Of a stretch of DNA of 12,290 bases, positions 1-6,201 are shown in pieces. A program made the position numbers and the translations under genes. Positions within the stretch are counted from its first letter, which is position 1, and each line of letters begins with the position of its first letter. The stretch comes from Thiotrichaceae bacterium (lineage in GTDB: Bacteria > Pseudomonadota > Gammaproteobacteria > Thiotrichales > Thiotrichaceae): positions 1-12,290 of the forward strand of contig JALWYT010000287.1 in the NCBI GenBank assembly GCA_026992705.1, written 5' to 3'. The notes under the pieces are model-generated. The model had not been told where the DNA came from. It made no database searches and was given only the letters and a program-made list of their open reading frames with translations.

Positions 1-179
1 ATACTTTGGCTATAGATTTTAGATTCAGCTAATTTTTCTGTACCACGATGCAATAAACCGATATGAGGATCAGCTCGTTGGATTACCTCACCATCCATTT
101 CTAAAATGAGTCGCAATACACCGTGTGCAGCGGGGTGAGCAGGTCCAAAGTTCAGCGTAAAATTACGAATTTCAGGCAT
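1..179 (-). CDS. nuoD: NADH-quinone oxidoreductase subunit D (NuoD), N-terminal part
   Basis: This is the 49 kDa-type subunit of the peripheral arm of respiratory complex I, which helps form the ubiquinone-binding pocket next to the NuoB N2 cluster on the cytoplasmic side of the inner membrane. Only the first 59 codons are present; the gene runs off the left edge. The start reads MPEIRNFTLNFGPAHPAAHG, then further NuoD signatures follow: 'HIGLLHRGTEKLAE' at about residues 39-52. The GPAHPAAHG loop is the quinone-pocket region in this family. The ATG overlaps the nuoC stop by one base (TAATG), so translation is probably coupled. NuoD is separate from NuoC, unlike the fused NuoCD of enterics. 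Identification is firm; nothing can be said about the rest of the protein. Confidence 0.96.
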   Translation of the reverse strand, partial: MPEIRNFTLNFGPAHPAAHGVLRLILEMDGEVIQRADPHIGLLHRGTEKLAESKIYSQS

Positions 180-883
180 TATTCTTCTACCTCATCGGCC
201 GCTGAAAAGCGTTGATCATCACGCTTCATACGCGGTGTCAACACTCTAGGTTCAATACTAACAGGCTCATAGACCACACGTTGCTTATCTTCATCGTAAC
301 GCATTTCCACATGCCCGATTAAAGGGAAATCTTTTCTAAATGGATGACCAACAAAACCATAATCTGTCAAAATACGGCGTAAATCTGGATGCCCTGAGAA
401 CAAGATACCGAATAAATCAAAGGCTTCTCTCTCATACCAGTTTGCGGAATTCCAAACATCAACAACAGAATCGACTTTAGGGAAGTCATTGTCTTCGCAA
501 TAAGTTTTAACACGAAGCCGCAAATTATTGCTAATTGACAACAAGTGCAAAACAACAGCGAAACGCTTGCCTTCATAGCGTGCAGGATCAAATTGCTGGT
601 CAAAATCAAATCTAGCGGAAGTATTCGCTTTAACACCACGCGAGAAGCCATCAACTTTAGTGTCCCACTCCACATCACCATAGGCGATATAATCAACGGC
701 ACAAAGGTCAGTGAGCTGATCGAAACTTACATTATCATCATCGCGAAGTTTAAGGCATACCGCTAAATAATCCGCTGCTTTTACTTCAATCGTCAATTCA
801 CCAAACGCATTGACCGCTTTTTGGATTTTGCTACCTAATGTTTCAACTAGGTATTCCTGTAATTCATTAATACCCTTGATCAT
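179..883 (-). CDS. nuoC: NADH-quinone oxidoreductase subunit C (NuoC)
   Basis: This is the 30 kDa-type subunit of the complex I peripheral arm. It is structural, holds no cofactor, and supports the NuoB/NuoD quinone module. The protein has 234 residues. The family signature sits at residues 151-190: EREAFDLFGI, then SGHPDLRRIL, then the GHPFRKDFPL segment. Residues roughly 70-104 form an extra stretch between the 'DYIAYGD' segment and the 'RFAVVLHLLS' strand that is longer than in compact NuoC proteins; from memory, such insertions occur in other sulfur-oxidiser-type gammaproteobacteria. The ATG overlaps the nuoB stop (ATGA), and its own stop overlaps the nuoD start (TAATG), so the whole block is translationally coupled. 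Identification is firm. Confidence 0.97.
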   Translation of the reverse strand: MIKGINELQEYLVETLGSKIQKAVNAFGELTIEVKAADYLAVCLKLRDDDNVSFDQLTDLCAVDYIAYGDVEWDTKVDGFSRGVKANTSARFDFDQQFDPARYEGKRFAVVLHLLSISNNLRLRVKTYCEDNDFPKVDSVVDVWNSANWYEREAFDLFGILFSGHPDLRRILTDYGFVGHPFRKDFPLIGHVEMRYDEDKQRVVYEPVSIEPRVLTPRMKRDDQRFSAADEVEE

Positions 884-1368
884 GCTGCGTCCACACGTGC
901 AATTGTATTGGTTCTTTTTATTTTATTTTGAAGTTGAATAATGCCATATAGCAAGGCTTCTGCCGTTGGTGGGCAACCTGGCACATAAACATCGACGGGG
1001 ATAATTCGATCACAGCCACGAACAACCGAATAAGAATAGTGATAATAACCGCCACCATTAGCACAAGAACCCATGGATATGACCCAGCGAGGTTCTGCCA
1101 TTTGATCATAAACCTTACGAATTGCTGGAGCCATTTTATTTGTCAATGTGCCTGCAACGATTAATACATCCGATTGACGAGGACTTGGACGGAAAACAAT
1201 ACCGAAGCGGTCTAAATCATAACGAGCTGCCCCTGCTTGCATCATTTCAACCGCACAACAGGCTAAACCAAAGGTCATCGGCCACATAGAACCTGTTCTT
1301 GCCCAATTGATTAAGCCATCTAGCTTTGTGGTCATAAAGCCTTGTTTCATTACTCCTTCTATTCCCAT
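880..1368 (-). CDS. nuoB: NADH-quinone oxidoreductase subunit B (NuoB)
   Basis: NuoB carries the terminal [4Fe-4S] cluster N2 of complex I, which passes electrons to ubiquinone. With the start chosen here the protein has 162 residues, and the four N2 ligand cysteines are visible: the adjacent pair C37-C38 (LACCAVEMM), C102 (MGSCANGGG) and C132 (VPGCPPTAEA). An in-frame ATG lies 21 bases further upstream at 1389. I chose 1368 because a strong AGGAG (1376-1380) lies exactly seven bases before it and inside the would-be longer coding sequence, and because family members usually begin MGIEG. The gene overlaps the end of nuoA by 10 bases and its stop overlaps nuoC. All key residues are intact. Confidence 0.96.
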   Translation of the reverse strand: MGIEGVMKQGFMTTKLDGLINWARTGSMWPMTFGLACCAVEMMQAGAARYDLDRFGIVFRPSPRQSDVLIVAGTLTNKMAPAIRKVYDQMAEPRWVISMGSCANGGGYYHYSYSVVRGCDRIIPVDVYVPGCPPTAEALLYGIIQLQNKIKRTNTIARVDAA

Positions 1369-1715
1369 TCCAAAGCTCCTTTTTTCCACTCATAAATAAA
1401 GCCGAGGATAAGAATCCCCAAAAAAACCGCCATTGCAACGATTCCAAACACACCAATCGTATCCAACACAATTGCCCACGGGAACAAAAAAGCGATCTCC
1501 AAGTCGAAGATGATAAAGAGAATAGCCACCAAATAATAACGGACATCGAACTTAATACGAGCATCTTCAAATGCCTCAAAGCCACACTCAAAAGGAGAAT
1601 CCTTTTCTGCATAGCGTTTATTTGGTCCCAATAGAAGACCAAGCACCAAAAGTACCGTCGCTAAAACAAGACCAACTCCTAGAAAAACAAGAATTGGAAG
1701 ATACGCTTCAAGCAT
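1359..1715 (-). CDS. nuoA: NADH-quinone oxidoreductase subunit A (NuoA)
   Basis: This is a membrane subunit of complex I that lies beside NuoB/NuoD/NuoH at the quinone channel. The 118-residue protein shows the usual three hydrophobic helices, at about residues 5-30, 59-82 and 86-108. The diagnostic loop follows the first helix: KDSPFECGFE, then EDARIKFDVRYYLVA, which holds the conserved Cys of the quinone-gate loop. The second helix begins ILFIIFDLEIAFLFPW. GGGAG lies close upstream of the ATG. It is the first gene of the operon here. The preceding gene is an RlpA-like lipoprotein on the same strand 279 bases away, so nuoA probably has its own promoter in that gap. Identification is firm. 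Confidence 0.97.
   Translation of the reverse strand: MLEAYLPILVFLGVGLVLATVLLVLGLLLGPNKRYAEKDSPFECGFEAFEDARIKFDVRYYLVAILFIIFDLEIAFLFPWAIVLDTIGVFGIVAMAVFLGILILGFIYEWKKGALEWE
1376..1380 (-). promoter_or_regulatory. Ribosome binding site that decides the nuoB start
   Basis: On the minus strand AAAAGGAG ends seven bases before the ATG at 1366-1368. It lies within the 3' end of nuoA and would fall inside the coding region if nuoB started at 1389, which argues for the shorter NuoB. Confidence 0.75.
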
Positions 1716-1994
1716 GTTTTCTCCCTGTATTAATTTGCAAACTACTTACCAGTTACCAGCTTCACTACTTATTACGCTGAGTAATTACATTAATAATCAT
1801 TAATTAACCGATAAATCGCCAACCCTTGAACAAAATAGATAACTATTGAGCAATATGCTGACCGAATATACATTGATTTACCATAAAACCACAACCCTAT
1901 CCTGAGGGATATAAAGGAGACTTTGATATTTGCATTAATAATTTTTATTATTGATTATAAAACATTTTATCATATTGAAAAATTGGGAATACAT
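1716..1994 (-). promoter_or_regulatory. Leader and presumed promoter region of the nuo operon
   Basis: This AT-rich gap must carry the nuo promoter if the operon is not read from the rlpA-like gene. I could not find a convincing -35/-10 pair. A perfect inverted repeat ATTAC-GCTGA-GTAAT (1771-1785) could be an operator. A small hairpin TATCC-TGAG-GGATA (1898-1911) and an all-AT hairpin (1937-1952) lie closer to the rlpA-like gene. A GGGAG element precedes nuoA. No secG gene or tRNA-Leu, which often precede nuoA in gammaproteobacteria, is present here. Confidence 0.35.
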
Positions 1995-2792
1995 TTACTC
2001 AATAACCTCTAGTTTCACATCAGCAGTACCACTCCGAATCATTCCAAGTTTTTTAGCTGCTGCATATGACACATCTACGATTCGCTCTTTAGAATAAGGT
2101 CCTCTATCATTTACTCGTAATATTACTGAACGCCCATTGCCTTTATTTGTAATTCTTACTCGCACTCCAAATGGTAAGCTTCGGTGAGCACAAGTCATTT
2201 CATTCATATTAAACCGTTCTCCACTTGCTGTTTTTTTACCATGAAAATGGCGTGCATAATAAGATGCTCGACCATATTGAACCCGTCCTGCTTTCACACT
2301 CAGTCGCTTTCTTTTTGACTTCACAACTTGAGAAGAAGAATTAACAAAATCTTTTATTCCTTTTACTGATTGTTGTACCGATGTCTGCCAGATAGCAATA
2401 TTGCCGCTACGCTTAACTCTCATTAATATTTTGCTATTTGGATAATGATGTAAACCTAGTGATTTTAATGCATCAGAAGATAACAATAATTTATCTCTCT
2501 CACTATTTGGTGTTTGACCGATTATTTTTGCTGATACGCTTTTATGTGTTATAGGGTTAATAAGCTCCACCTGACTGCCAAATGGCAAATAAGCATGTAA
2601 TGCGGTAATTCCATGCCCTGAAAATTGTCCGACACTAATTGGTTTTATAACTATTTTTGAAACTGATTTCTTATAAGTAATTGGTTGATATTTTTTTTCT
2701 GTAGTTGACATACTTGAACAAGAAACAACACACAATATAGCTAATACTAATAGAAAATTACGCCCTAAACTTATCAAATATACTTTTTTCAT
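1995..2792 (-). CDS. rlpA: RlpA-like septal lytic transglycosylase lipoprotein with two double-psi beta-barrel copies
   Basis: RlpA proteins are outer-membrane lipoproteins; in Pseudomonas aeruginosa RlpA is a lytic transglycosylase that cuts peptide-free glycan strands and aids daughter-cell separation. Here the 265-residue protein has a signal peptide ending in a lipobox V-V-S-C, with Cys25 as the lipid anchor. The C-terminal double-psi barrel (about 173-264) keeps the family motifs: GRASYYARHFHGKKTASGE, then CAHRSLPFG with His203, then VNDRGPY with Asp229, and Glu192 as a third likely active-site residue. Residues about 60-128 are a second, degenerate copy of the same fold: 'LPFG' recurs at 69-72 after His66, and 'SSDALKSLGL' matches 'SYAAAKKLGM', but the Asp position is Gly92. 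No SPOR domain is present. The coding sequence is much more AT-rich than nuo. It is divergent from dacB. The symbol is by similarity; the family is certain, the cellular role inferred. Confidence 0.88.
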   Translation of the reverse strand: MKKVYLISLGRNFLLVLAILCVVSCSSMSTTEKKYQPITYKKSVSKIVIKPISVGQFSGHGITALHAYLPFGSQVELINPITHKSVSAKIIGQTPNSERDKLLLSSDALKSLGLHHYPNSKILMRVKRSGNIAIWQTSVQQSVKGIKDFVNSSSQVVKSKRKRLSVKAGRVQYGRASYYARHFHGKKTASGERFNMNEMTCAHRSLPFGVRVRITNKGNGRSVILRVNDRGPYSKERIVDVSYAAAKKLGMIRSGTADVKLEVIE

Positions 2793-2856
2793 TATTGTAG
2801 CCCCTAACTTTTATAACAAAACGACACTATTGTCTGCTAAATTAACCCCTGATTAA

Positions 2857-2886
2857 TTTATAAAGATAAGCTTTGATAAAATACAA
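2857..2886 (-). promoter_or_regulatory. Possible promoter of the rlpA-like gene
   Basis: On the minus strand TTGTAT (2886-2881) and TATAAA (2862-2857) are 18 bases apart and sit about 65 bases before the start codon. The -35 match is only partial, and AT-rich DNA yields such pairs by chance. Confidence 0.3.
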
Positions 2887-3020
2887 AAACATTGCTTGCA
2901 TCTTTTTAAATGCTTGCTAGTCTAAAAAGACAACGGTATCACTTATATAAGTAGCTTTGCTTAATATTCTAAAGTTATCAATATAGCGATATAAATTTTA
3001 TATATTGTAACTACAACAAC

Positions 3021-3117
3021 CAAAGCTCCTCGAGGGTCGGATTGCACCTAGGGATACAAAGTTCCAATCTTTGATAATGACTTTAAATAAATAGAGAGGA
3101 TAAAAACTCATCTCTCC
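3021..3117 (+). ncRNA. Candidate structured 5' leader of dacB, no known riboswitch class recognised
   Basis: This is a GC-richer island in an AT-rich gap. It holds the palindromes CCTCGAGG (3028-3035) and CCTAGG (3047-3052); a hairpin CAAAG-TTCCAAT-CTTTG (3057-3073); a competing stem GATTG (3040-3044) with CAATC (3065-3069); and a second CAAAG (3021-3025) able to pair with the same CTTTG. Further down, GAGAG (3094-3098) pairs with CTCTC (3112-3116). The mutually exclusive pairings sharing 3065-3073 are what one would expect of a switching leader, but short repeats can arise by chance. I checked for c-di-GMP, TPP and cobalamin consensus cores and saw none. Confidence 0.3.
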
Positions 3118-3144
3118 AACGCAAAAGAAAGGTAATCTTTAACA

Positions 3145-4764
3145 ATGAAAAAATATTGGCAGTTACCAATTTTCTTGACTTTTACTTTACTTAGTTCATG
3201 TAGTTCAAATAATATTCCTGAAGCTAACCCTAAGTATCAAGCATCTCGTTCAACAACAACTACTCGTATTACCCAACAAAATACTAGAGTTGCTCGCAAT
3301 ATACGCTCTCAGCATAATGTTACTTATACTTTAAAAAATTCAAATAATGATTACCCAAAAGTAAAGTTAAGTAAGCAAGTAGGGAATATTCGCCAATTAC
3401 CGAGAACCGTTGTAACTGCACTAAAGAAGCAAGGAATATCAACACGAGGCATAAGTGTTTATATACAACCAGTTAATAGCCCAAACCCATTAATGACATT
3501 TCAGGCAGATATTCCAAGAAATCCTGCATCTGTTATGAAGCTAATTACAACTTATGCTGCACTTGGCATATTAGGGTCAGATTATCGCTGGCCCACCGAA
3601 GTTTATATAACAGGAACAATATCTAGAGGCACACTAAAAGGGGACTTAATTATTAAAGGTTACGGATCTCCTGATTTAAAACCTAAAGATTTACAAAATA
3701 TACTGCATGCTATTCGTAGTAAAGGTATTCATAACATTGAAGGCAATTTAGTTTTTGATAACAGCTATTTTGCCCCTATCAAGCAAGACCCAGGAGCATT
3801 CGATGGCAATCCTCACAAGCTCTATAACGCCCAGCCTGATGCACTTCTTTATAACGAACGTATTTCCTGCTTTGTTATCCGACCTATCGGTGGTCGCGTT
3901 GATGTTTCTTGTCCTACTCCTGCTAGAAATGTGAAAATTATCAATAATATTAAAGCAAATAACCGACCATGCCGAGGCAATAATGCTCATCCGAGAATGA
4001 CGATTACGCCACAAGGACGCAATATAACGGTTACATTCTCTGGAAGCTACTCAACACGTTGTGGTCAACGTAAATATTTCAAAGTTGTATCTGATCCTGC
4101 CAATATGTTATTTGCTGGCATCTGGCAAACATGGGTTGGAAAAATGGGAGGCTCAATACGCGGTGGATTCGCACAACATAAAACACCAACAAATGCACGA
4201 TTACTTTATACACACTATTCACGCCCTTTACGTGATATTTTACCAACTGTTAACAAAAAAAGTAATAATGTTATAGCTCGTCAATTACTTTTATCCATTG
4301 CAGCAAAACGATATGGAGCACCTGCCACAACTAATAAAGGAGCTAAAGCTATTAGCGAATGGTTACAAAGCAGAGGTTTAAACTTCCCTGAGTTACGTAT
4401 CGAAAATGGCTCAGGATTAAGTCGTATTGCTAGAATCAGTGCCCGGCATATTGGGCATTTACTTGCCGATGCATATTTCAGCCCATATCGTAATGAGTTT
4501 ATTAAATCACTCGCAGTTATGGGAGTTGATGGTACACTCAAACGACGCTTGGTCAATTCCGCCCTAAAAGGCAGAGGCAACTTTAAAACAGGCTCTCTTA
4601 AAAATGTAAGAGGTATTGCAGGATATGTTAAAGCATCTGATGGGCAAACCTATATTATCACCGTGTTACATAATGATCCTAAAGCTCGTAGTAGAGGATT
4701 ACTTGCCCATAATGAATTAATCAAGTGGACATTTAGTCATTCACGACAATATGCAAGTCATTAG
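3145..4764 (+). CDS. dacB: D-alanyl-D-alanine carboxypeptidase/endopeptidase, PBP4 (S13) family, predicted lipoprotein
   Basis: This is a class C penicillin-binding protein that trims terminal D-Ala from, and cuts D-Ala-meso-DAP cross-links in, peptidoglycan in the periplasm. The three catalytic boxes of the S13 family are intact in 539 residues: S129-V-M-K132 (nucleophile Ser129), S373-N-N375, and K481-T-G483. The 240-residue insertion between the first and second boxes is typical of PBP4. The N-terminus has a lipobox L-S-S-C19 instead of a plain signal peptide, so the enzyme is probably membrane-anchored. Residues about 20-80 form a polar Ser/Thr/Asn/Arg-rich linker. It carries cysteines at 242, 256, 276 and 306 that could form disulfides. 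The gene is monocistronic and ends in a strong terminator. Divergence from the RlpA-like gene suggests shared regulation of wall remodelling. Confidence 0.93.
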   Translation: MKKYWQLPIFLTFTLLSSCSSNNIPEANPKYQASRSTTTTRITQQNTRVARNIRSQHNVTYTLKNSNNDYPKVKLSKQVGNIRQLPRTVVTALKKQGISTRGISVYIQPVNSPNPLMTFQADIPRNPASVMKLITTYAALGILGSDYRWPTEVYITGTISRGTLKGDLIIKGYGSPDLKPKDLQNILHAIRSKGIHNIEGNLVFDNSYFAPIKQDPGAFDGNPHKLYNAQPDALLYNERISCFVIRPIGGRVDVSCPTPARNVKIINNIKANNRPCRGNNAHPRMTITPQGRNITVTFSGSYSTRCGQRKYFKVVSDPANMLFAGIWQTWVGKMGGSIRGGFAQHKTPTNARLLYTHYSRPLRDILPTVNKKSNNVIARQLLLSIAAKRYGAPATTNKGAKAISEWLQSRGLNFPELRIENGSGLSRIARISARHIGHLLADAYFSPYRNEFIKSLAVMGVDGTLKRRLVNSALKGRGNFKTGSLKNVRGIAGYVKASDGQTYIITVLHNDPKARSRGLLAHNELIKWTFSHSRQYASH

Positions 4765-4846
4765 TTAAGAAAACATAAGTGGATTTAACAAAATTACAAA
4801 GACTTGTCTCAAAATTAGGGTAGTCTTCTCTTAACAATAATGAATA

Positions 4847-4880
4847 AAAAAGCCCCTGTTGTTAATTACAGAGGCTTTTT
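4847..4880. terminator. Bidirectional rho-independent terminator between dacB and rpsT
   Basis: AAAAAGCC (4847-4854) pairs with GGCTTTTT (4873-4880). After one mismatch the stem continues with CTGT/ACAG (4856-4859 and 4868-4871), closing an eight-base loop. Each strand has a run of T after the stem, so it can end dacB on the plus strand and rpsT on the minus strand. Confidence 0.88.
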
Positions 4881-4903
4881 ACTAAAATATAATCAGGATT
4901 TTT

Positions 4904-5167
4904 TTATTTCATTACACGAATTGCTTTATTCAAGCGAGTTTTATGACGTGCTGCTTTATTTTTGTGTATCATACCTTTGCTTACTGTAGCATCTAAAACA
5001 GATACTGCTTTAGCATAAGCAGATTGAGCTAATTCTCTGTCACCTGCTTGTATAGCCTTTACTACATTCTTAACATATGTACGCATGGTTGATATTTGAT
5101 GTTTATTACGCAAGCGATTCTTTGCTGCCTGACGTACACGCTTCTTAGCTGATTTGATGTTTGGCAA
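4904..5167 (-). CDS. rpsT: 30S ribosomal protein S20
   Basis: S20 is a primary 16S rRNA-binding protein of the small ribosomal subunit. The sequence begins PNIKSAKKRVRQAAKNRLRN after the initiator, and continues with the helical, Lys/Arg-rich body typical of the family; 'SKGMIHKNKAARHKTRL' near the C-terminus is a clear signature. I start it at the TTG at 5165-5167, giving 87 residues, the same as E. coli S20, which also starts at UUG. An in-frame TTG lies four codons upstream (5177-5179), but the GGAGAG ribosome binding site overlaps it and lies six bases before the chosen TTG. A near-consensus promoter lies upstream and a strong terminator follows, so the gene is transcribed alone. The weak start codon is consistent with the S20 autoregulation known in E. 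coli. Confidence 0.96.
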   Translation of the reverse strand: MPNIKSAKKRVRQAAKNRLRNKHQISTMRTYVKNVVKAIQAGDRELAQSAYAKAVSVLDATVSKGMIHKNKAARHKTRLNKAIRVMK

Positions 5168-5171
5168 AATT

Positions 5172-5177
5172 CTCTCC
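5172..5177 (-). promoter_or_regulatory. rpsT ribosome binding site that decides the TTG start
   Basis: GGAGAG on the minus strand; the GGAG part ends six bases before the TTG at 5165-5167. It makes the upstream in-frame TTG at 5179 an unlikely start. Confidence 0.75.
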
Positions 5178-5243
5178 AAATTATATATAATGGCATGAGA
5201 TTTTAGCGAAACTCACTGCCTGACCTGAAAAAATAAAACGGGA

Positions 5244-5272
5244 ATTATGCTAATATGATCATACCGAGTCAA
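5244..5272 (-). promoter_or_regulatory. Sigma-70-type promoter of rpsT
   Basis: On the minus strand TTGACT (5272-5267) and CATAAT (5249-5244) are separated by 17 bases; each hexamer matches the consensus in five of six positions. Transcription should begin near 5237, giving a leader of about 70 bases before the TTG start. This is the best promoter in the window. Confidence 0.75.
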
Positions 5273-5352
5273 CCATAAAGTGGCAATTTATGGAATAAAT
5301 TTATATAAGACAATAAATAATGGATTATCAAGGCTTTAATAATATAGTTAAG

Positions 5353-5371
5353 GATTCTCTACTAAAGAATC
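5353..5371 (-). terminator. Possible weak terminator after hslR
   Basis: A perfect six-base inverted repeat, GATTCT and AGAATC with a seven-base loop, begins just beyond the hslR stop (5375). It lacks a strong T run on the minus strand, so termination would be inefficient. Confidence 0.3.
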
Positions 5372-5374
5372 TAT

Positions 5375-5767
5375 CTAACTCTCACACCGCTTAAATCGAT
5401 GTATCTGTCTACGTTGCCGCTTATCAGGACGACGTTCATGCTTTACTGATTTTGCTTCTAAACGCCGCAATTCGGCTAATGCTTCACGTTCTGCCTTACT
5501 TTCTTCAGTTTCAATATACAACAACTGGGCTTCTTTAGCGGGGCGACGTTTATCATTTAACCCTGCCACATTAACAACGAAGGGGGTATTGCCTCGAGTG
5601 ATTTCTAATAAATCGCCAATATGTACCATTCTTGATGGTTTAACTCGGCTACCGTTTAAATGTACCTTTCCACCTTTGATTGCAGCAACAGCTAAGGCTC
5701 TCGTTTTAAAAAATCGAGCTGCCCATAGCCATTTATCTAAACGTACAGCTTCTAATTCAGCGGCCAT
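5375..5767 (-). CDS. hslR: Ribosome-associated heat-shock protein Hsp15 (S4-domain RNA-binding protein)
   Basis: In E. coli Hsp15 binds 50S subunits that carry a stalled nascent chain and helps recycle them after heat stress. The 130-residue protein has an S4 RNA-binding domain at about residues 8-62, with the family pattern VRLDKWLWAARFFKTRALA, then KGGKVHLNG and VKPSRMVHIGD. The C-terminal third (about 85-130) is a charged helix ending in a very basic tail rich in Arg/Lys, suited to RNA contact. Its start overlaps the end of the ycgN-type gene by 16 bases; GAGGAG lies upstream inside that gene with a rather long spacer. It is the last gene of a three-gene operon. Assignment to Hsp15, not another S4 protein such as an RluB-type enzyme, rests on length and lack of a catalytic domain. 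Confidence 0.92.
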   Translation of the reverse strand: MAAELEAVRLDKWLWAARFFKTRALAVAAIKGGKVHLNGSRVKPSRMVHIGDLLEITRGNTPFVVNVAGLNDKRRPAKEAQLLYIETEESKAEREALAELRRLEAKSVKHERRPDKRQRRQIHRFKRCES

Positions 5768-6201
5768 TCTACAATATGCTCCTCAAGCTCATCTTCATCT
5801 ATAGACTTTTCACTAATATATTTATTTTTTATTGATTGCTCTGCCTTATGCACAGAGTTTTTATCACCAGTGACCAAGTGATGCCAATCAGGCAATTTTC
5901 GCCCCTCTTTTATCAATCGGTAGCTACAACTCGGTGGCATCCATTGAATTTGATCAATATTTTCAATAGTAAGCTGCAAACAATCTGGCACTAACGTTTG
6001 TCGATTTTGATAATCGCGACAATAGCAAGTTTCGTTATCCAATAATGAACAGGCTACATCAGTATAATAAACGATACCGTCCTCCTCATCCTCCAACTTG
6101 AGCAAACAACACTTAGCACAATGATCACAAATCTGCTCCCATTGCTCACGAGTCATTTCTGTTAATGGCGTGTTTTCCCACCAATTAGATTTATTCATCA
6201 T
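5752..6201 (-). CDS. ycgN: YcgN/YkgJ-type cysteine-cluster protein (UPF0260)
   Basis: This is a 149-residue cytosolic protein of the UPF0260 family, related to the putative zinc/iron-chelating YkgJ group; its biochemical function is not established. Nine cysteines are present at 25, 28, 31, 32, 51, 59, 61, 74 and 92. They form the family pattern CDHCAKCC, then VACSLLDNETCYCRDYQNR, then PDC and SCSYRL, so a metal or Fe-S site is likely. The remainder, 'LPDWHHLVTGDKNSVH', also matches E. coli YcgN as I remember it. The start is the first ATG of an ATGATG pair and overlaps the previous gene's stop by one base (TAATG), which implies coupled translation. Its 3' end overlaps hslR. Confidence 0.9.
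   Translation of the reverse strand: MMNKSNWWENTPLTEMTREQWEQICDHCAKCCLLKLEDEEDGIVYYTDVACSLLDNETCYCRDYQNRQTLVPDCLQLTIENIDQIQWMPPSCSYRLIKEGRKLPDWHHLVTGDKNSVHKAEQSIKNKYISEKSIDEDELEEHIVEWPLN

Larger units (their letters stand above)
2793..3144. other. 352-base divergent intergenic region between rlpA-like gene and dacB
   Basis: No gene is visible. The left two thirds is AT-rich and must hold promoters for both directions; it includes a perfect CTTATATAAG palindrome (2942-2951). For the rlpA-like gene a weak minus-strand pair is present: TTGTAT (2881-2886) and TATAAA (2857-2862), 18 bases apart. The right third (about 3021-3117) is richer in GC and contains several inverted repeats; it is listed separately as a candidate structured leader of dacB. 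A short AAAGG (just upstream, about 12 bases from the ATG) is the only ribosome binding site candidate for dacB. Confidence 0.5.

Noticed and set aside
367..702. Open frame of 111 codons on the minus strand within nuoC
   Set aside because: It is an out-of-frame shadow of nuoC with no family resemblance and no ribosome binding site.
1369..1389. Longer NuoB starting at the ATG at 1389
   Set aside because: A strong AGGAG would then lie inside the coding sequence, and the extra seven residues are not part of the usual NuoB start MGIEG.
3057..3073. T-arm-like hairpin CAAAG-TTCCAAT-CTTTG as part of a tRNA or tRNA remnant
   Set aside because: The loop lacks the purine expected after TTC, and no acceptor stem, anticodon arm or CCA-adjacent structure can be drawn around it.
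3011..3144. c-di-GMP (GEMM) riboswitch upstream of dacB
   Set aside because: The conserved GCAAAC, GAAA tetraloop receptor and ACGCAAAGCC segments are absent.
5168..5179. rpsT start at the upstream TTG at 5179
   Set aside because: It overlaps the GGAGAG ribosome binding site and would give an 91-residue protein with an atypical N-terminus.
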